From: Brienomyrus brachyistius
Taxonomy: Eukaryota > Chordata > Actinopteri > Osteoglossiformes > Mormyridae
Assembly: GCF_023856365.1 (NCBI RefSeq)
Contig: NW_026042421.1
Coordinates: 62,001-126,000 of the forward strand
Direction of reading: 5' to 3'
DNA length: 64,000 bases
The notes under the pieces were generated by a model that ran no database searches, was not told the DNA's origin, and saw only the letters and a program-made list of their open reading frames with translations. Positions within the stretch are counted from its first letter, which is position 1. Each line of letters starts with the position of its first letter. The position numbers and the translations under genes were made by a program. Positions 13,539 to 25,787 of the stretch are shown here, in pieces.

Positions 13539-14150
13539 TTATAGTCTAAATATAAAGCCCACTCTTTTTTTAAAATAGTTAATAAAATCTCCATCTTTAA
13601 GCAATGATGTATTAAATCTCCAGTTTCTACTTGGTGGAATGGCCTTCTTATTTATTAGGGTTAAAGATACAGGAGCATGATCGCTGACAGCTATAGGGTG
13701 TATCTCTGTGTCTGAAATGTCACTCAGCAGAGAGCTACTGACTAGGAAATAATCCAGATGAGAGTAAGAGTGATGGACATGTGAGAAGAAAGTATATTCC
13801 CTACGGGTGGGGTGAAGAGAACGCCATGCATCGCAAAGTCCATAGTCGCTCATGTGCTGTTTAACTATGTTTGTGGATTCCCAATTGCGCTGAGCAGCTG
13901 TACTGAGCCTGTCCATTTCTTTATTTGGTCCAAAGTTGAGGTCGCCCACAAGAACAAGTGCGCAGTCCTGGTGTTCAGAGAGTGCGGTAAAGAAAACGTG
14001 GAAGAATGAGGGGTTATCAACATTTGGACCATATATATTAACAATACATAACTTTTTGTTAAGTATAGATAATTTAATGATTATAAATCTACCCTGTGGA
14101 TCTATAATTGTGTTGAGTACTGTGAAATTGACATTTTTATGTATTAGAAT
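13539..14150 (-). pseudogene. L1-type ORF2 AP-like endonuclease domain
   Basis: This frame has the C-terminal two thirds of an APE-type endonuclease. Visible are the IVNIYGPN block, the active-site asparagine in VGDLNFGP, the SHLDYFLVS block with its aspartate, and the SDHAPVSL motif with the catalytic Asp-His pair. The N-terminal motif is missing because SINE insertions begin at 14152. In L1 elements this nuclease nicks target DNA to prime reverse transcription. Confidence 0.9.
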
Positions 14151-14151
14151 G

Positions 14152-14252
14152 GGGAGGCATGGTGATGCAGTGGTTAGCACTGTTGCTCCGGACCCCCTGC
14201 GGCCCAGTAGGATTAGCAGTTTGGAAAATGGATGGATGGATGGATATTTTTA
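14152..14252 (+). mobile_element. SINE family A, internally deleted copy
   Basis: It has the SINE head (GGCATGGTGATGCAGTGGTT) joined directly to the 3' part (GACCCCCTGCGGCCCAGTAG) and a GGATGGATGG tail. About 250 bp of the middle is missing. Confidence 0.75.
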
Positions 14253-14285
14253 TTAATTTAATTTTGAGTATTATGGTGTTCCATG

Positions 14286-14645
14286 GGGGCGGCATGGTGG
14301 TGCAGTGGTTAGCACTGTTGCCTCACACCTGGGTGACCCAGGTTCGAGTCTCCGCCTGGGTCACGTGTGTGAAGTTTGAATGTTCTCCCCATGTCATCGT
14401 GGGGTTTCCTCCGGGTACTCCGGTTTCCCCCCAGTGTCCAAAAACATGCTGAGGCTAATTGGAGTTGCTAAATTGCCCTTAGGTGTGCGTGTGAGAGTGA
14501 ATAGTGTGTGAGTGTGCCCTGCGATGGGCTGGCCCCCCATCCTGGGTTGTTCTCTGCCACTTGCCCATTGCTTCTGGGACAGGCTACGGACCCCCCACGA
14601 CCCAGTAGGATAAGCGCTTTGAAAAATGGATGGGTGGATAGATGT
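14286..14645 (+). mobile_element. SINE family A, full-length copy
   Basis: It shows the full order of head, box B-like GGTTCGAGTCTCCGCC, body and ATGGATGGGTGGATAGATG tail. It lies only about 35 bp from the deleted copy at 14152, inside the L1 element. Confidence 0.8.
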
Positions 14646-14665
14646 ATTAGAATTGCTACCCCTCT

Positions 14666-14780
<115 letters not shown>

Positions 14781-14784
14781 ACTT

Positions 14785-15002
14785 AATTTCCCTACAGGGG
14801 ATCAATAATCTTTACGCCTCCTCAACTTGCTCTTTGTGGAGTAAGTTGACCACGAAGGGCTGCCACTCATAGTGGCGCCCAGGGAGCTGGGGGTTAAGGG
14901 TCTTGCTCAAGGAGCCACAGACGTGCTGAGGCTGGGTTCGAACCTGCGACCTTCTGATTACAAGGATACAGGCTTAGCCCACTGAGCCACACGCTGCCCC
15001 CT
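14785..15002 (-). mobile_element. tRNA-derived SINE, family B (inverted)
   Basis: The minus strand reads a tRNA-like head with GGTTCGAACCCAGCCTCAGC (box B type), GGCTCAGTGGGCTAAGCC (box A type), the CCTTGAGCAAGACCCTTAAC block and a 3' part ending in AATCTTTATTGATCCCCTGT on the plus strand complement. It matches 24680-24900 closely. Confidence 0.8.
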
Positions 15003-15039
15003 AGTGCCCACTTTGCCTAGAGTTATAGCAGGCTGAGAA

Positions 15040-15953
15040 CACATTGGGAAACTCGGGTGTTTTAAGTTCATCCTTTGGCAGGTCTATGAGTCTCTTGTAA
15101 TAAAACGTCTGCCTGTAGTTTAAGCTGGCTACCAGGGAGTGGTACTGGGGTCGCCGTACAGCTGCCCATCCACGTAGAGCTGGTCTACGGCGATGAGAGC
15201 TCGGGAACCCTTCTAAATAAAGTTGCGTCGGATTGGGAACAGAACTTTGCGTCGCTCCAGGATCTCTTTGGGGAACTGGTCGTTTACGACAAAGTCTGTT
15301 CCTTTCAGCTCCCAGCCGCGGCTCTTCACCTGCTCCTTCTGCTTAAAATATCCAAATTTAACCACAATAGGATACGGTCTCAGTGCACCAGGCCTCTTGG
15401 CTCCCAGCCGATGGACTCTCTCAAAGCAGATGTTTTTCAGTGTCCTCTGAAAGCTTCAGGTGGTTCTTGATAAAGGTTTTGACGGTAATTCTGGGATGCC
15501 TGAAAACACCAGGTTATTTCTCATGCTACAGGCCTGTAGATCGACGACAGTCTCTTTTATTTTTTTATTTTCTTCATTTAGATGGGTCACATTTTCAGTT
15601 AGAGACTTAACCGAGTCCCATAGTGAGGTGTTTTCAGCAGCGAGTGTTTCCACCTGCTGCTGGTTGAATTCCAAAGATTCCCTCGGGGATTTGAATTCCT
15701 GATGTAGAATCTCGACGAGAGCCAACCTCTCGTCGAAGCTGGACAATCGTTTGTCGATTGAATCCAGGATGTCGGCAAAGTCTTTACCAGTCGGCGATGC
15801 TGTGCCAGGGGAGTCTACCGGGCAACTTCTTTTGGAGGACGGTGTCTCGCTTTTGGCTGGAGAAGATGCATCTGCGTTCTTCTTCATGACTATAATGTTG
15901 AAGTACCAGTCGATATATTCCACAAGAGATTCCAAATTCCCCTCGCTGTTCAT
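15040..15953 (-). pseudogene. L1-type ORF1 (RNA-binding coiled-coil protein)
   Basis: The frame at 15456-15953 encodes an acidic, lysine-rich N-terminus, then a heptad-like region (about residues 60-140) with ENTSLWDSVKSL and LNEENKKIKETV, ending in SMRNNLVFSGIPE, the start of the RRM-like domain of L1 ORF1 proteins. The domain continues in another frame below 15450 to about 15040, with a PYPIVVKFGYFKQKEQV-like stretch. The protein binds LINE RNA and trimerises through the coiled coil. A frameshift near 15450 breaks it. Confidence 0.82.
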
Positions 15954-16084
15954 TCAGATTTTCCGCCAAGTCTCCGGCGTCTGACGTCACCTACAGCATT
16001 TCCGCCTCTGACGTGCCCTCCAACGTACTCATACTTGTACTTGCAAGATCTCAATTCTGTATTACAGTAGCGTACATTGTCCTG

Positions 16085-16362
16085 GAGGATATGGGTGTGA
16101 GGCAAGGAACAACCCAGCATGGGCCACCAGCATATCGCAGGGCACAGATACCAGTCACACCTACAGGCAATTTGGTAACTCCAATTAGCCTCAGTATGTT
16201 TTTGGACTGGGGGGGGGGGGAAACCAGAGAACCTGGAGGAAACCCCACAACAACACAGGAAGAACATGCAAACTTTACACACATGGTGTTATGGCCGTGA
16301 CTCAAACCCAGCTCCCAGAAGTGTGAGGCAATAGTGCTAACCATTGCACCACCATGCTGGAC
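16085..16362 (-). mobile_element. SINE family A (inverted, diverged)
   Basis: The minus strand has the CAGCATGGTGGTGCAATGGT head and the body through the GTGTGAGGCAAGGAACAACC-complement region. It contains a G11 run. Confidence 0.75.
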
Positions 16363-17227
16363 CATAAGTGGAAATCCAACAAGTGAAACTGATTTATTAG
16401 GGTTAAGCTAACAGACACCCAGAAAAATTAAAATGTAAATCACTGCAGTGCCGTGCAAACCTGTGTGAACAGCCAATCAGATCAGCCTGCTCTGTAGCAT
16501 GTACCTCCCTGTTTCCGGTCCCTTTGTCAGTTTCTCACTGGCTGATTCAAAACAAGTGGAACCACTATGATGTTCAAACCCTTTGCTCTTCTCATTTTCA
16601 TTAGTAAGCTCCTGATCACCGTAACCAGTCTGCATTTAAGACATTTTTCCCACACCCCATTCTCACAATAAGCTGATAATAATACTAATAATACTACTGT
16701 AATAATAGTATTACAGTAGACTTACTCAGCCAGATGGCAGTGGTCACATACTGATGAATGGTTGGGTAGCCAAGTGCTAGAAAGCTAGAAAGCAAATAAA
16801 CTGATTCACCATTTACTCTCATGTACATCAATTAAAACTGTTTGCTCCAAGATAAAAGATGAAAAATACAAAAGTCATTTTTTCCGTCTAACCTCTGATT
16901 ACTGCATGACATTTCTGATAATTGATGAGTAGAAGTCTGTTGTCAAATGTCTGTTGCTTGGTGGTAAGATGTTTCCAAAAGGAGAACCACAAAGAGCACA
17001 GTCATTTTCAAGGTTATTTCTCACTGGTCAGTGTGAAAGGCTGCATCATTACTATAACGCCGGGCTCAGCACAGTGACTGCACCTGCGCTGCACTGTAGA
17101 CCACAAGCCAGGCTGCAGACCATCAGCCCTGAAAGTTAAAACAGGACTCGTATGTGTGTCATGTGTTGTTTAATAAAAATTTACAGGACAGAACATAGTG
17201 GATTCAGTTTCCTTTGCTCTTACACTC
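16363..17227. other. No gene recognised
   Basis: AT-rich sequence with short, unrelated frames. Confidence 0.5.
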
Positions 17228-17392
17228 CCAGTCCAAAGTGTGGCCACAACTGCTGTCAATGCATCTGTCTCTTTTTTCACTGTGTTATTCACCTTAATAT
17301 CAAAAGGCTCCAAAGCAGTACAGTAATGCAGAACAAATAATGTAACTAACAAGGAAGTGGGGAGGTAATGGACAGAAGTGTTGGTTTTTGGT
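17228..17392 (+). mobile_element. DNA-transposon-like repeat, fragment
   Basis: It begins with CCCAGTCCAAAGTGTGGCCA and AATGCATCTGTCTC, matching the start of the element at 48451-48897. Confidence 0.5.
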
Positions 17393-18312
17393 AACTCCAC
17401 TCCTCTGACCTCCACTGTAATTTTAGGTTCCTTGGAACAATATTGTAAACCAGTCATCACACACCTAGGGGTTAAAGTCGACACCAACCTTAAGTTTGAC
17501 ACGCAGATAAGATCAGTTGTCAAGTCAAGCTTTTTACAATTGAGGCAGTTGGCCAAAATAAAGCCAATTCTTTCTAAGCAGCACTTTGAGACAGTAATCC
17601 ACTCTTTTGTCGGTACTAGTTTGGACCACTGTAACGCCCTCTATGTTGGGGTTAGAGGCTCCACTATTGTTCACCTCCAGAAGGTTCAAAATACTGCCGC
17701 ACATGGAAATATGAGCATGTCTCCCCCATTTTAGACTCACTCCACTGGCTGCCCGTACATTTTAGGATTCATTTTAAAATTCTGTTATTTGCTTTTAAAG
17801 CCCTCAAGGGTCTTGCTCCACCTGACCTCTGTGAGCTGCTTCACCCTTACACCCCCACCTGCTCTCTCAGGTCAGCTGATCAGCTGCTCCTGATGGTTCC
17901 TAAGACTCAGCGTGAGCTTAGAGGGGATCGAGCTTTTGCATTCGCAGCTCCTAAAATGTGGAATGATTTGCCTTTTCACATTAGAGAGGCCTCTTCTCTT
18001 TAAATCTTTAAATCTCTTTTTAAAACTCATCTCTTCTCCTTGGACACCTTGTGAGATATTAACTTTAATAGTAAATTTTATTTCAATCTTAGCCTTTTCT
18101 TTATTAATATAAATTTTTATATATTCATAAATAATTATTAATATAATATTTTTATTTTAATGGCCATTTACTTACATTTAATGTTTTGGTTTTTATTAAA
18201 TTTATTTTAATTCGTTTTTAAGTTTGTGAATATTTTTATTTATTCCTTTGTGCAGCACTTTGGTCGATAAGGTTGTTTAAAGTGCTTTTTAAATAAAGCT
18301 GGATTGGATTAG
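17390..18312 (+). mobile_element. L2-like (Maui-type) LINE, 3' end
   Basis: The frame 17378-17734 and the following broken frames to about 18090 encode the last part of an L2-group reverse transcriptase ORF. Visible blocks are HLGVKVDTNLKFD, VVKSSFLQLRQLAKIKP, SLDHCNALYVG, LHWLPVHF-like, KALKGLAPPDLCELL-like and a WNDLPFHIR ending. A 3' UTR follows and ends at about 18310 in a short TGGATTGGATTAGATTGG tail, as L2 elements do. It is 5'-truncated and broken. Confidence 0.85.
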
Positions 18313-18526
18313 ATTGGAAGATGGCTCAACAAATCTCTCTCCCAGTATGTAAAATTCGATAGAGGGGCGCAAGGTGACATTCTGTCAGGGGCCCAGAATT
18401 TTTAGCTACACCTCTGTGCTACTGTGTTTTTATTTTTACTCTAGCCATCAACAACTCTGGAGCTGCTATATTGCCACCTGGTGGTGAAGAGATCAGACAA
18501 AATATGTACACATGTAACCAACAGTG

Positions 18527-18812
18527 GGGCGGCATGGTGGTGCAGCGGTTAGCACTGTTGCCTCACACTTCTGGGACCCCGGTTTGAGTCTCTGCCTGGG
18601 TCACATGTGTGTGGAGTTTGCATGTTCTCTCTTGCTAAATTGGCCGTAGGAGTGCATGTGTGTGTGAATGGTGTGTGAATGTGCCCTCCGATGGGCTGGC
18701 CCCCATCCTGGGTTGTTCCCTGCCTTGTGCCCATTGTTTGCAGGATAGGCTCCGGACCCCCCGCGACCCAGTAGGATAAACGGTTTGGACAATGGATGGA
18801 TGGATGTATGAG
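18527..18812 (+). mobile_element. SINE family A
   Basis: It has the GGGGCGGCATGGTGGTGCAG head, a body lacking part of the middle, and a CAATGGATGGATGGATG tail. Confidence 0.8.
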
Positions 18813-19590
18813 GGTGAGTCACAATGACAACAGCTGCTCTGTTGACTTGGTCCCAGGAGTCGTCAGCGTTGGTCTGCCGGGGCCCCCGTCCTGTCTGTGG
18901 AAGCACCCCTCTTGTTGGCTGTTCTCTCTGCCTGGGCCCCCTCTCCTGCTGCCTCACCTTTGGGTTGAAGTGGCTCCCCATTGCCTCTGTAAAGCTCTTT
19001 GTGTATCTTAGAAAAGGGCTGTATACATGTAACATTCATTCATTTATTCGAGGTCCCAGCCAGAAGAGTGCAGTCCCACACTGTCCCAACAGCCTGAATC
19101 AGCTGGATGTTATAGGATTAAGACACTTCCTGCATTAGGCCATTTACCCTCAGTGTATTTCCACATACCCTGACAGGATGGATGACAATACTGTGGCCCT
19201 AATTTTCAATACACAGTTTTCACAGGAGTCTCACCCTCATCCACATTCTCTGCATTCCTTATCTCATGCTTTTTTGCCACCCGCATCTCCTCTGCCTGCT
19301 TTGTCTCATTTTCCCACAATTGAAACACCTTCCAATTTGTCTCCGTTTTAGTTCTACCACATTAATACCTGAGCAACCAGTCTGATCCTGTTCCTCTAAT
19401 TTCAAACGCATCTGGCTTATCTGATTGGGACTGAAGCTGCTGTTTCTAGGAAAACCACATTCGTCCCACTGGGGCAGGTCTGACGCCGCGTCCTTCCCAT
19501 ATTTCTCCCATAATTGTTGTAGAGAATTTCAGCTGGAGATCTTTCCCAGAAGCAAGTCACTTCACTTTAGCACCTGTTATCAGTAAAAGT
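18813..19590. other. No gene recognised
   Basis: Short overlapping frames on both strands have no recognisable domain. Confidence 0.5.
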
Positions 19591-21440
19591 CAAGTCAAGT
19601 AGGTCTTTAATGTTATTTTTAACTTTACACAGTTGAGTATAGTACAGTTACAAAAGAAACTGTTTCCCTCGGACCAAGGTGCTACTTAAATTAACACAAG
19701 ACTAACACATACCAACCTAGCAACATACTGTATGGTGCATAATGAGCAAAAACTGTGCAAACATTGCAGGACAGTGCAAAAAGAGAGGACAACTGACACC
19801 AACGAGCACAAACAGCACAGTAAACCCAATACTGATAAGGTGCAGTTTGGTTGTGCAATGAGGTAGCAATAAAAATAAATAAAAGTAACTGTAAACATGG
19901 CTACAATAAGATAAAAAAATAGTAGTTAAATAATAAAGTGTGTTAATGAGTGTATGTGTGTGTGGTATCAGATTAGTCCCTGAGAGTTCAGTAGTCTGAC
20001 GGCATGGGGGATAAAGCTGTTTGAGTCTGGCTGTAAAGGCCCGAATGCTCCGGGACCTATTTCCAGAAGGCAGGAGGGTGAAACGATAATGTGAGGGGTG
20101 GGTGGGGTCATCCACAATGGTGGTGGCTTTGCGGATGCAGTGTGTGGTGTGAATATCCGTGATGGAGGGGAGAGATATGTTAGGGTTATCTTCTTCTGAA
20201 GATGCGCTGGAAACAAACCAGTCTCTGAACACAGAACAACACAGACAGCTGTGATGACGTTTTACTTGCTGCAAGGTGTAGGGAATCCACTTGCAGAGTC
20301 TCCGCAGTTTCAGCAAAATGATGGTTTATTGAACAGCAAAAATAATACAATGTAATACAGTGTAGAGACACACCGGGTACTGAAAGGCAGCTCAGACACA
20401 AATTGAAGACAGTTCTTCACCCCCCTTTATACCCAAAAAGGCCCTCCCCACCAAGGTGTTGTGTGTAGGTGTTGTGAGTGAATTTACATATAAAGAGTGA
20501 CCCCCTGGAGTGTGAGGATCCTGAGACGGGGACAGGACAGAACAGGGTAGAGACTTTTATGATCATTGTAATTAAATTCTTATCACCTTATCTTATCCTT
20601 ATCACCCTAGTGGTGCCAACTGGAACCCCCATTCTCTCCCTGGCTTCCCCCATGATCATAAATTCCTAACATTGTCTGCATTCAAATGATCAACCAAGAA
20701 CCTTGGGGCATTTTTACCACTTTTCCTTACAAAGGGAAGCCCGGTCCTGACCTCGAGGTGTCAGCCTCTGTCGAACTCGGCCAACTTCGAAAAAGGAACT
20801 CCCCTCGCAGTGTCTTTTATTGAGGTACACAAACAGGATATGCAACTGACATTGAACATTGTTTGTCACCATATATGGGGTGGAAATATTCAAGCGACAG
20901 TTCTTGAGACGTGTTATTGCTCAATTAAGATCAAGCTGCGGCAGGGTGTTGTTTCCAAGCGTCTAGCAAAATGATAATAAAAAAAGTACATATTTCTCTA
21001 ACAAGATACTCCAATGATTTTCTCACCTGTCATCACTATCTGTTGTAGGGACTTGCGATCTGAGGCGACATAGTTCCCAAAGCAGACTGTGATGCAGCTG
21101 CTCAGGGTGCTTTCAACAGTTCCCCAATAGAGTGTGAGGATGGGAGATGGGCTTTTCTGAGCTTCCGTGGAGAGTAGAGGTGCTGCTGTGCTTTCCTTAC
21201 TATGGAGCTGATGTTGAAGGACCTGGTGAGATTCTCCGCCAGATGGACAACAAGGAATCTGGTACTCTCTACGATCTCCACAGATGAGCCATCGATGTGC
21301 AGCAGAGAGTGGTCACTCTGTGCTTTGTGTTCTTCTAAAGTCAACAACCATTTCTTTGGTCAACATTCAGAGACAGGTTGTTGGCTCTGCAGCAGTCCGA
21401 TAGTCATCACACTTCCTCTTTGTATGCTGAGTCACCGTTT
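19591..21440 (-). mobile_element. LINE 3' region (Jockey/L2-type superfamily), interrupted by a solo LTR
   Basis: The upstream part on the minus strand (21440-21009) encodes reverse-transcriptase C-terminal blocks such as LLHIDGSSVEIVES and SIVRKAQQHLY, then a GEKIIG motif. The downstream part (20177-19970) continues with SLPSITDIHTTHCIRKA, DDPTHPSHYRFTLLPSGNRS and a PHAVRLLNS-type ending. The 3' UTR finishes in CAAGTCAAGT-type direct repeats at about 19590. The two parts join in the same frame once the LTR at 20178-21003 and one copy of its target duplication are left out. Confidence 0.82.
20178..21003 (-). mobile_element. Solo LTR with perfect target-site duplication
   Basis: The ends are inverted (TGTTAG at 20178-20183 and CTAACA at 20998-21003). 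They are flanked by the 5-bp duplication AGATA (20173-20177 and 21004-21008). On the minus strand a TATA-like GGGTATAAAGG lies near 20430 and an AATAAACC polyadenylation signal near 20328. No internal retroviral sequence remains, so it is a solo LTR left by recombination. The insertion lies exactly in the coding part of the surrounding LINE. Confidence 0.85.
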
Positions 21441-21564
21441 TTATTGACGAGACCCACAGTCTTGTCATCAGCCTGATGTTGATGATGTGATTCGAAATGT
21501 GCATTGCCGCTCAGTTGTGAGTCATCGGAGTTAACAGCAGTGGGCTGAGCATAAAGTCCTGGGT

Positions 21565-22040
21565 TCCTGCTACAGCGTCTGAGCAGCCGCCTTCGTCGCC
21601 CGTAGCTCCTGCGCAGCCCGAGCAGCCGCCTCCGCTGCCCCCTGCGGCCCTAGAACCCGAGGCGCTCCCTCTGCCTCAAATGACTGTGCCCCCTGGGGCT
21701 CTTGTTCCTGGCCCCACTCCTGTCCCTGACCCAGCTCCAGACTTTCCTGCCCTAGTCCCCGAGGAGGTCCCGGACAGTCCGACCACCGTGTGTGCCACGC
21801 CCCCTGATTATCCACGTGTGCTTCCCTGATCGTACCCAGCTGTGTCCGATTATTTTCAATCAGTCCTGTCTATTTGAGTCCATGTCTTACTAGAGTTCAG
21901 TGTCCGTCATTGAAGTCCGTCTGCGTGAGATGTTTCCTGCACCCCGTGTTCCTAATAAATCCCCGTATTTCCCCGTATCCTGCCTGCCTTGCCTGTTTCC
22001 TGCCCGTCCGCCGCTCCCGTTAAACGGCGATCGTGACACA
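21565..22040 (+). mobile_element. Gypsy-like LTR retrotransposon 3' end
   Basis: A proline-rich frame, open from about 21565, ends in VCATPPDYPRVLP and a stop at about 21829. The frame end overlaps an LTR-like block (about 21791-22040) that begins TGTGCCACGCC, has an AATAAATCCCCG signal, and ends CGTGACACA. The copy at 40486-41720 has the same last 13 residues and the same LTR start. The assignment to Gypsy is by general resemblance of such fish LTRs and is inference. Confidence 0.6.
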
Positions 22041-22660
22041 AGGCACACGCACATCAACAAGTACCAATGCAGCAAATACAGATGAACAATTTAGGAGGAA
22101 TACTAGTCAAAGGAAGGAAGAAAAGCAGCCCACCCTATCTCATGGTCACGGACACAAACATCAGGGAGTGTTATGAAGAAGACACCACACTTAGCACCAT
22201 TGGTTTTACGCAGTGAATTACACCAGAGAGAGTTTTTACATTCTAGCTGTGTTACATAACATTCCTCAGCCTTCAGGTTTTTTCCACACAATGCAGGACA
22301 CGCAGGGGTGCCAAACAAAACAGCGGAACTGCAGTGTAGCCAATTATTTGTTTCAGTAGTTTTAAGAAAACTAGAACATAAAATGTTTGTTTTACTTAGG
22401 TAAAAGTCCAGTTGAAACAGACTTTATTTTTAAAAAGTTAGATTGGCTTTAAGTGATGAAACATGTTACTTGTGTTAATATTGCTTAATGAAGTGTAGGT
22501 GACATAGAAGCATGCAGTTTGATGTTTGGGGGCTGTAGTTTTTAATGGGACTATTTGAATATGGAGTACTAGTGTTGTACTTTTTAAGGGTACAGCACAC
22601 GAAAAAAATACAGAGTATTAAAAGTGCCTCTCTTTAAAGGAACTGAGTTATCTTAGTGTA
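22041..22660. other. No gene recognised
   Basis: AT-rich sequence. The short minus frame at 22103-22318 has no motif. Confidence 0.5.
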
Positions 22661-23180
22661 TTTTACATCACATACACTCTCGGTCCGCTGGGGGAGTCCA
22701 TCCCGCTGTAGTTGGAGAATGCTGCCATCAGTCGCTCGGTGTAGCACTCGCAGGATTTACCAGGCTCCTGTTTAAACTGATGCATCATGCCCCAGTCCAT
22801 GCGCAGGAGGACCAGTCTCTGAAGGGCTGTCGCATGGTGAGGTCTGTTCTGCCTGGGATCCAGCAGGTCACTGGCAATGTCCTTCAACTCCTTCATCTAC
22901 AGTGTCAGATGAGCAAACCTCATCTCCCCCTTGAGGATTTGGACAAACCAACATAGGGGCAAGAATTTCTGCTACCTCGTCCTGCTGCCTGAGTGTTTCG
23001 CCACGGCACTTCATCACCGAGAAGGAGGTAGAGTCGGGTGCTGAATGGTTATGATCCTCGTCTGCAGGGGGGAGAGGGGAAGGGGCAGGGGAACCACTTG
23101 CTACTCCTCCCTCGGCGGCATAAGGAGGAAGCTGCTGTTTGGGCAGCAATGCTTGGGCAGGAGCCACACAGTTTATTTCT
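22661..23180 (-). pseudogene. Probable retroviral gag fragment
   Basis: Two overlapping minus frames (22868-23167 and 22663-22896) encode a proline-rich stretch followed by a segment with MHQFKQEPGKSCECYTERL and a phenylalanine-rich continuation. This resembles the major homology region of a retroviral capsid, in which a glutamine, a glutamate or proline and an aromatic residue are spaced in this way. The two frames are offset, so the gene is broken. No LTR is adjacent. A relation to the provirus at 26-27 kb is possible, since the strand is the same, but unproven. Confidence 0.45.
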
Positions 23181-23765
23181 GGGTATCTAATTAGCGGACA
23201 CCATTAGGTCCCTTCAGGGGCTCCACAGACAAACTCATTGACATAATAGAATTGTCACAGAAAAATTCTTTGTCACATTCTCAGTCGACATAGACTGTGT
23301 GCTGTTTACATATTTTTGGCACAAACGAAATCTCATATGCATATTGACATATCTTTGGCACAAGTGGACCTCCATCACTTTAAAGAGGGTAAACTCTGGT
23401 CAGGAAATTTACGACGTCAGAATAAACTGATTTTTAACAGAAGTAACTGACATGCCCTAATAAGGAAATGCATACAATCAGAATACAATATCTGTGGTTT
23501 TTAACAGTGGTAACAATCTGATAATGAAAGGAATCAGATCAACATTTCTATAGCATGTAACAGAGCTTGCTCCCCTCCAGAACTCATTGTTCCAGTAGTT
23601 ATCTGAAATCATCTGCAGGAGCTATTCTTTTATTTGTATATTAAGCGTAATTATTCATGAATATTATTGATGATGTTTATTTGTTCAATGTTTTTATTTA
23701 TTCGTATTTATTGTTTATAATATAATGTTTATAATATAATATATATATATATAGTATTGTAATAG

Positions 23766-24130
23766 GGGTGGCATGGTGGTGCAGTGGTTAGCACTGTTGC
23801 CTCACACCTCTGGGACCTGGGTTCGAGTCTCCGCCTGGGTCACATGTGTGTGGAGTTTGCATGTTCTCCCCGTGTCGTCGTGGGGTTTCCTCCGGGTACT
23901 CCGGTTTCCCCCCACAGTCCAAAAACATGCTGAGGCTAATTGGAATCACTGAATTGCCCATAGGTGTGCATGTGTGAGTGAATGGTGTGTGAGTGTGCCC
24001 TGCGATGGGCTGGCCCCCCATCCTGGGTTGTTCCCTGCCTCGTGCCCATTGCTTCCGGGATAGGCTCCGGACCCCCCGCGACCCAGTAGGATAAGCGGTT
24101 TGGAAAATGGATGGATGGATGGATGGATAG
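23766..24130 (+). mobile_element. SINE family A, full-length and well preserved
   Basis: This is the most intact copy: head GGGGTGGCATGGTGGTGCAG, box B-like GGTTCGAGTCTCCGCC, conserved CTCCGGGTACTCCGGTTTCC, and a GGATGG tail of four units. Flanking TAGTATTGTAATA (before 23766 and after 24128) looks like a target-site duplication. Confidence 0.88.
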
Positions 24131-24679
24131 TATTGTAATACTTGAAACGAGAGGTACTGCCTGCCTTAGTGATCTTTACTATTGTGTAAGTGTATTCCCA
24201 CCTGTAGGGGGCAGCAATGGTTGTTATTAGAGGTGCTGAGATTACGCGGCTCAGGGCTGAAGGTGCAAAGTGAAACAGTCATTGACCGTATTTGCCGTGT
24301 GTGATGGTGTCTGCATATCGACCCTTTCGAGCCAAACAAACCAGTTCAAAGTACTGTGCGTTAATATATCATATGAATAAATCCACTCAAGAACTAAACT
24401 CAATATCGTATCCTCATCATTCAACGCGTCCGACTTTTCCACCTCTTACCACAAGGCAGTGGATTACATGGGGAAATTACAAACAAGGAGAATTTAATCT
24501 GTTTTTCCTCTACATTGTCGTTATTCAGAATATTACAGACTATGAACAAAAACGGACAATGTAAGAAAATAAAAAAATGTGTATGAAAGCTAGAGTATTT
24601 TTGCAGTGGTGAACACTAGCTGGTTTATGTACTAGCTCACACTCAAGAAACAGCATAAATGCTACTCATACACAGTTGG

Positions 24680-24905
24680 GGGGCAGGGGTCAGTCCTTGT
24701 GCCTGTAATGAGAAGGTCACCAGTTGAAACTAACCCAGCCACAGCACGTCTGTGGGTCCTTGAGCAAGGCCCTTAACCCCCAGCTCCCTGGGCGCCCCAA
24801 CAGGCAGCTGCACTTCGCGGACAATTTACTCCACAAAGAGTAAGTTGAGGGAGACATAAAAAACAATTTCCCCACAGGGATTAATAAAGTCCATCCATCT
24901 ATGGA
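24680..24905 (+). mobile_element. SINE family B
   Basis: It has a tRNA-like head, the CCTTGAGCAAGGCCCTTAAC block, AACTTACTCTTTGTGGAG-complement region and the ATTAATAAAGTCCATCCATC tail. It is the partner of 14785-15002. Confidence 0.78.
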
Positions 24906-25787
24906 ATATTATTTAGCACTATCTAACGTAGAATATAAGAATTATGATTTTATAAAAAGTATGCCAAATATCCATGATATAATCATTACAATGTAAACAT
25001 TGTAATGTAATCAACACAATGGAACCAACTGAGTATGTATTTGCACCTTTTGTTAGTCTAAGTTTCTGTTAGCTACTTTATGTTAGTCATGAATCTATGA
25101 ATATTCACTTTTATTAGCGTATATTTCATCATTATGTAAAAGGACAAATATATTATCAACCTTTTAGTGAGACAATGTGTAAACGGCTGAAAATACCAAG
25201 GTTTACTACTGAAGGAAGGGATTCACCTGAGTTCACCAGAAGTTCATGGCTGAGTATTTTTAAAAAACCAAGTGGAGCTGCTCGCGCCACTATTATGTTC
25301 AACCGAGAGACCAAACGGTAAAAGAAATGACTATCAAACTTATCACCTAGAGGTGAACATAAATCTATACAAATATCACCTGCATGCACATTACTTCTTT
25401 TACAATAACCAACTCCTGATCCATACTGTTAGTCGTGAAAAAAATAACTATTGTGTACATAGAGGCCCTGTGTAAAAAGATAACTGCCAAGGAAAAGATC
25501 AAAAACATTTATTTCAAGGATTCAAAGTTTTTATGGTCATGTACAGTGTACAGTGCAGTTCTTATTTGATTAACTTGAATGTCTTCACAGACAAGACGAT
25601 TAAACAAATAAAGCAGCGCAACATTACAGTAACTAACAACAAACAAACAAAGTTCACGAGTACTATTACAGTATTCATATCATTTATTTAAATTTAATTT
25701 TACCAAGTAAATTAATTGAAAAGCAGTTACCACTGCTTTACCTGCTTCTCGGGAGAAATAGCAGATATACAAACGTCATGTATGTAA
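24906..25787. other. No gene recognised
   Basis: AT-rich sequence. About 25510-25660 resembles the 3' UTR of the LINE type seen at 19.6 kb, but the match is weak. Confidence 0.4.

Noticed and set aside
18601..19035. 144-codon minus frame as a gene
   Set aside because: It reads through a SINE family A copy in antisense; similar shadows occur over other copies.
24680..24905. True tRNA gene
   Set aside because: It has tRNA-like boxes but no complete cloverleaf, and it continues into a repeated SINE body; the same holds for the other SINE heads.
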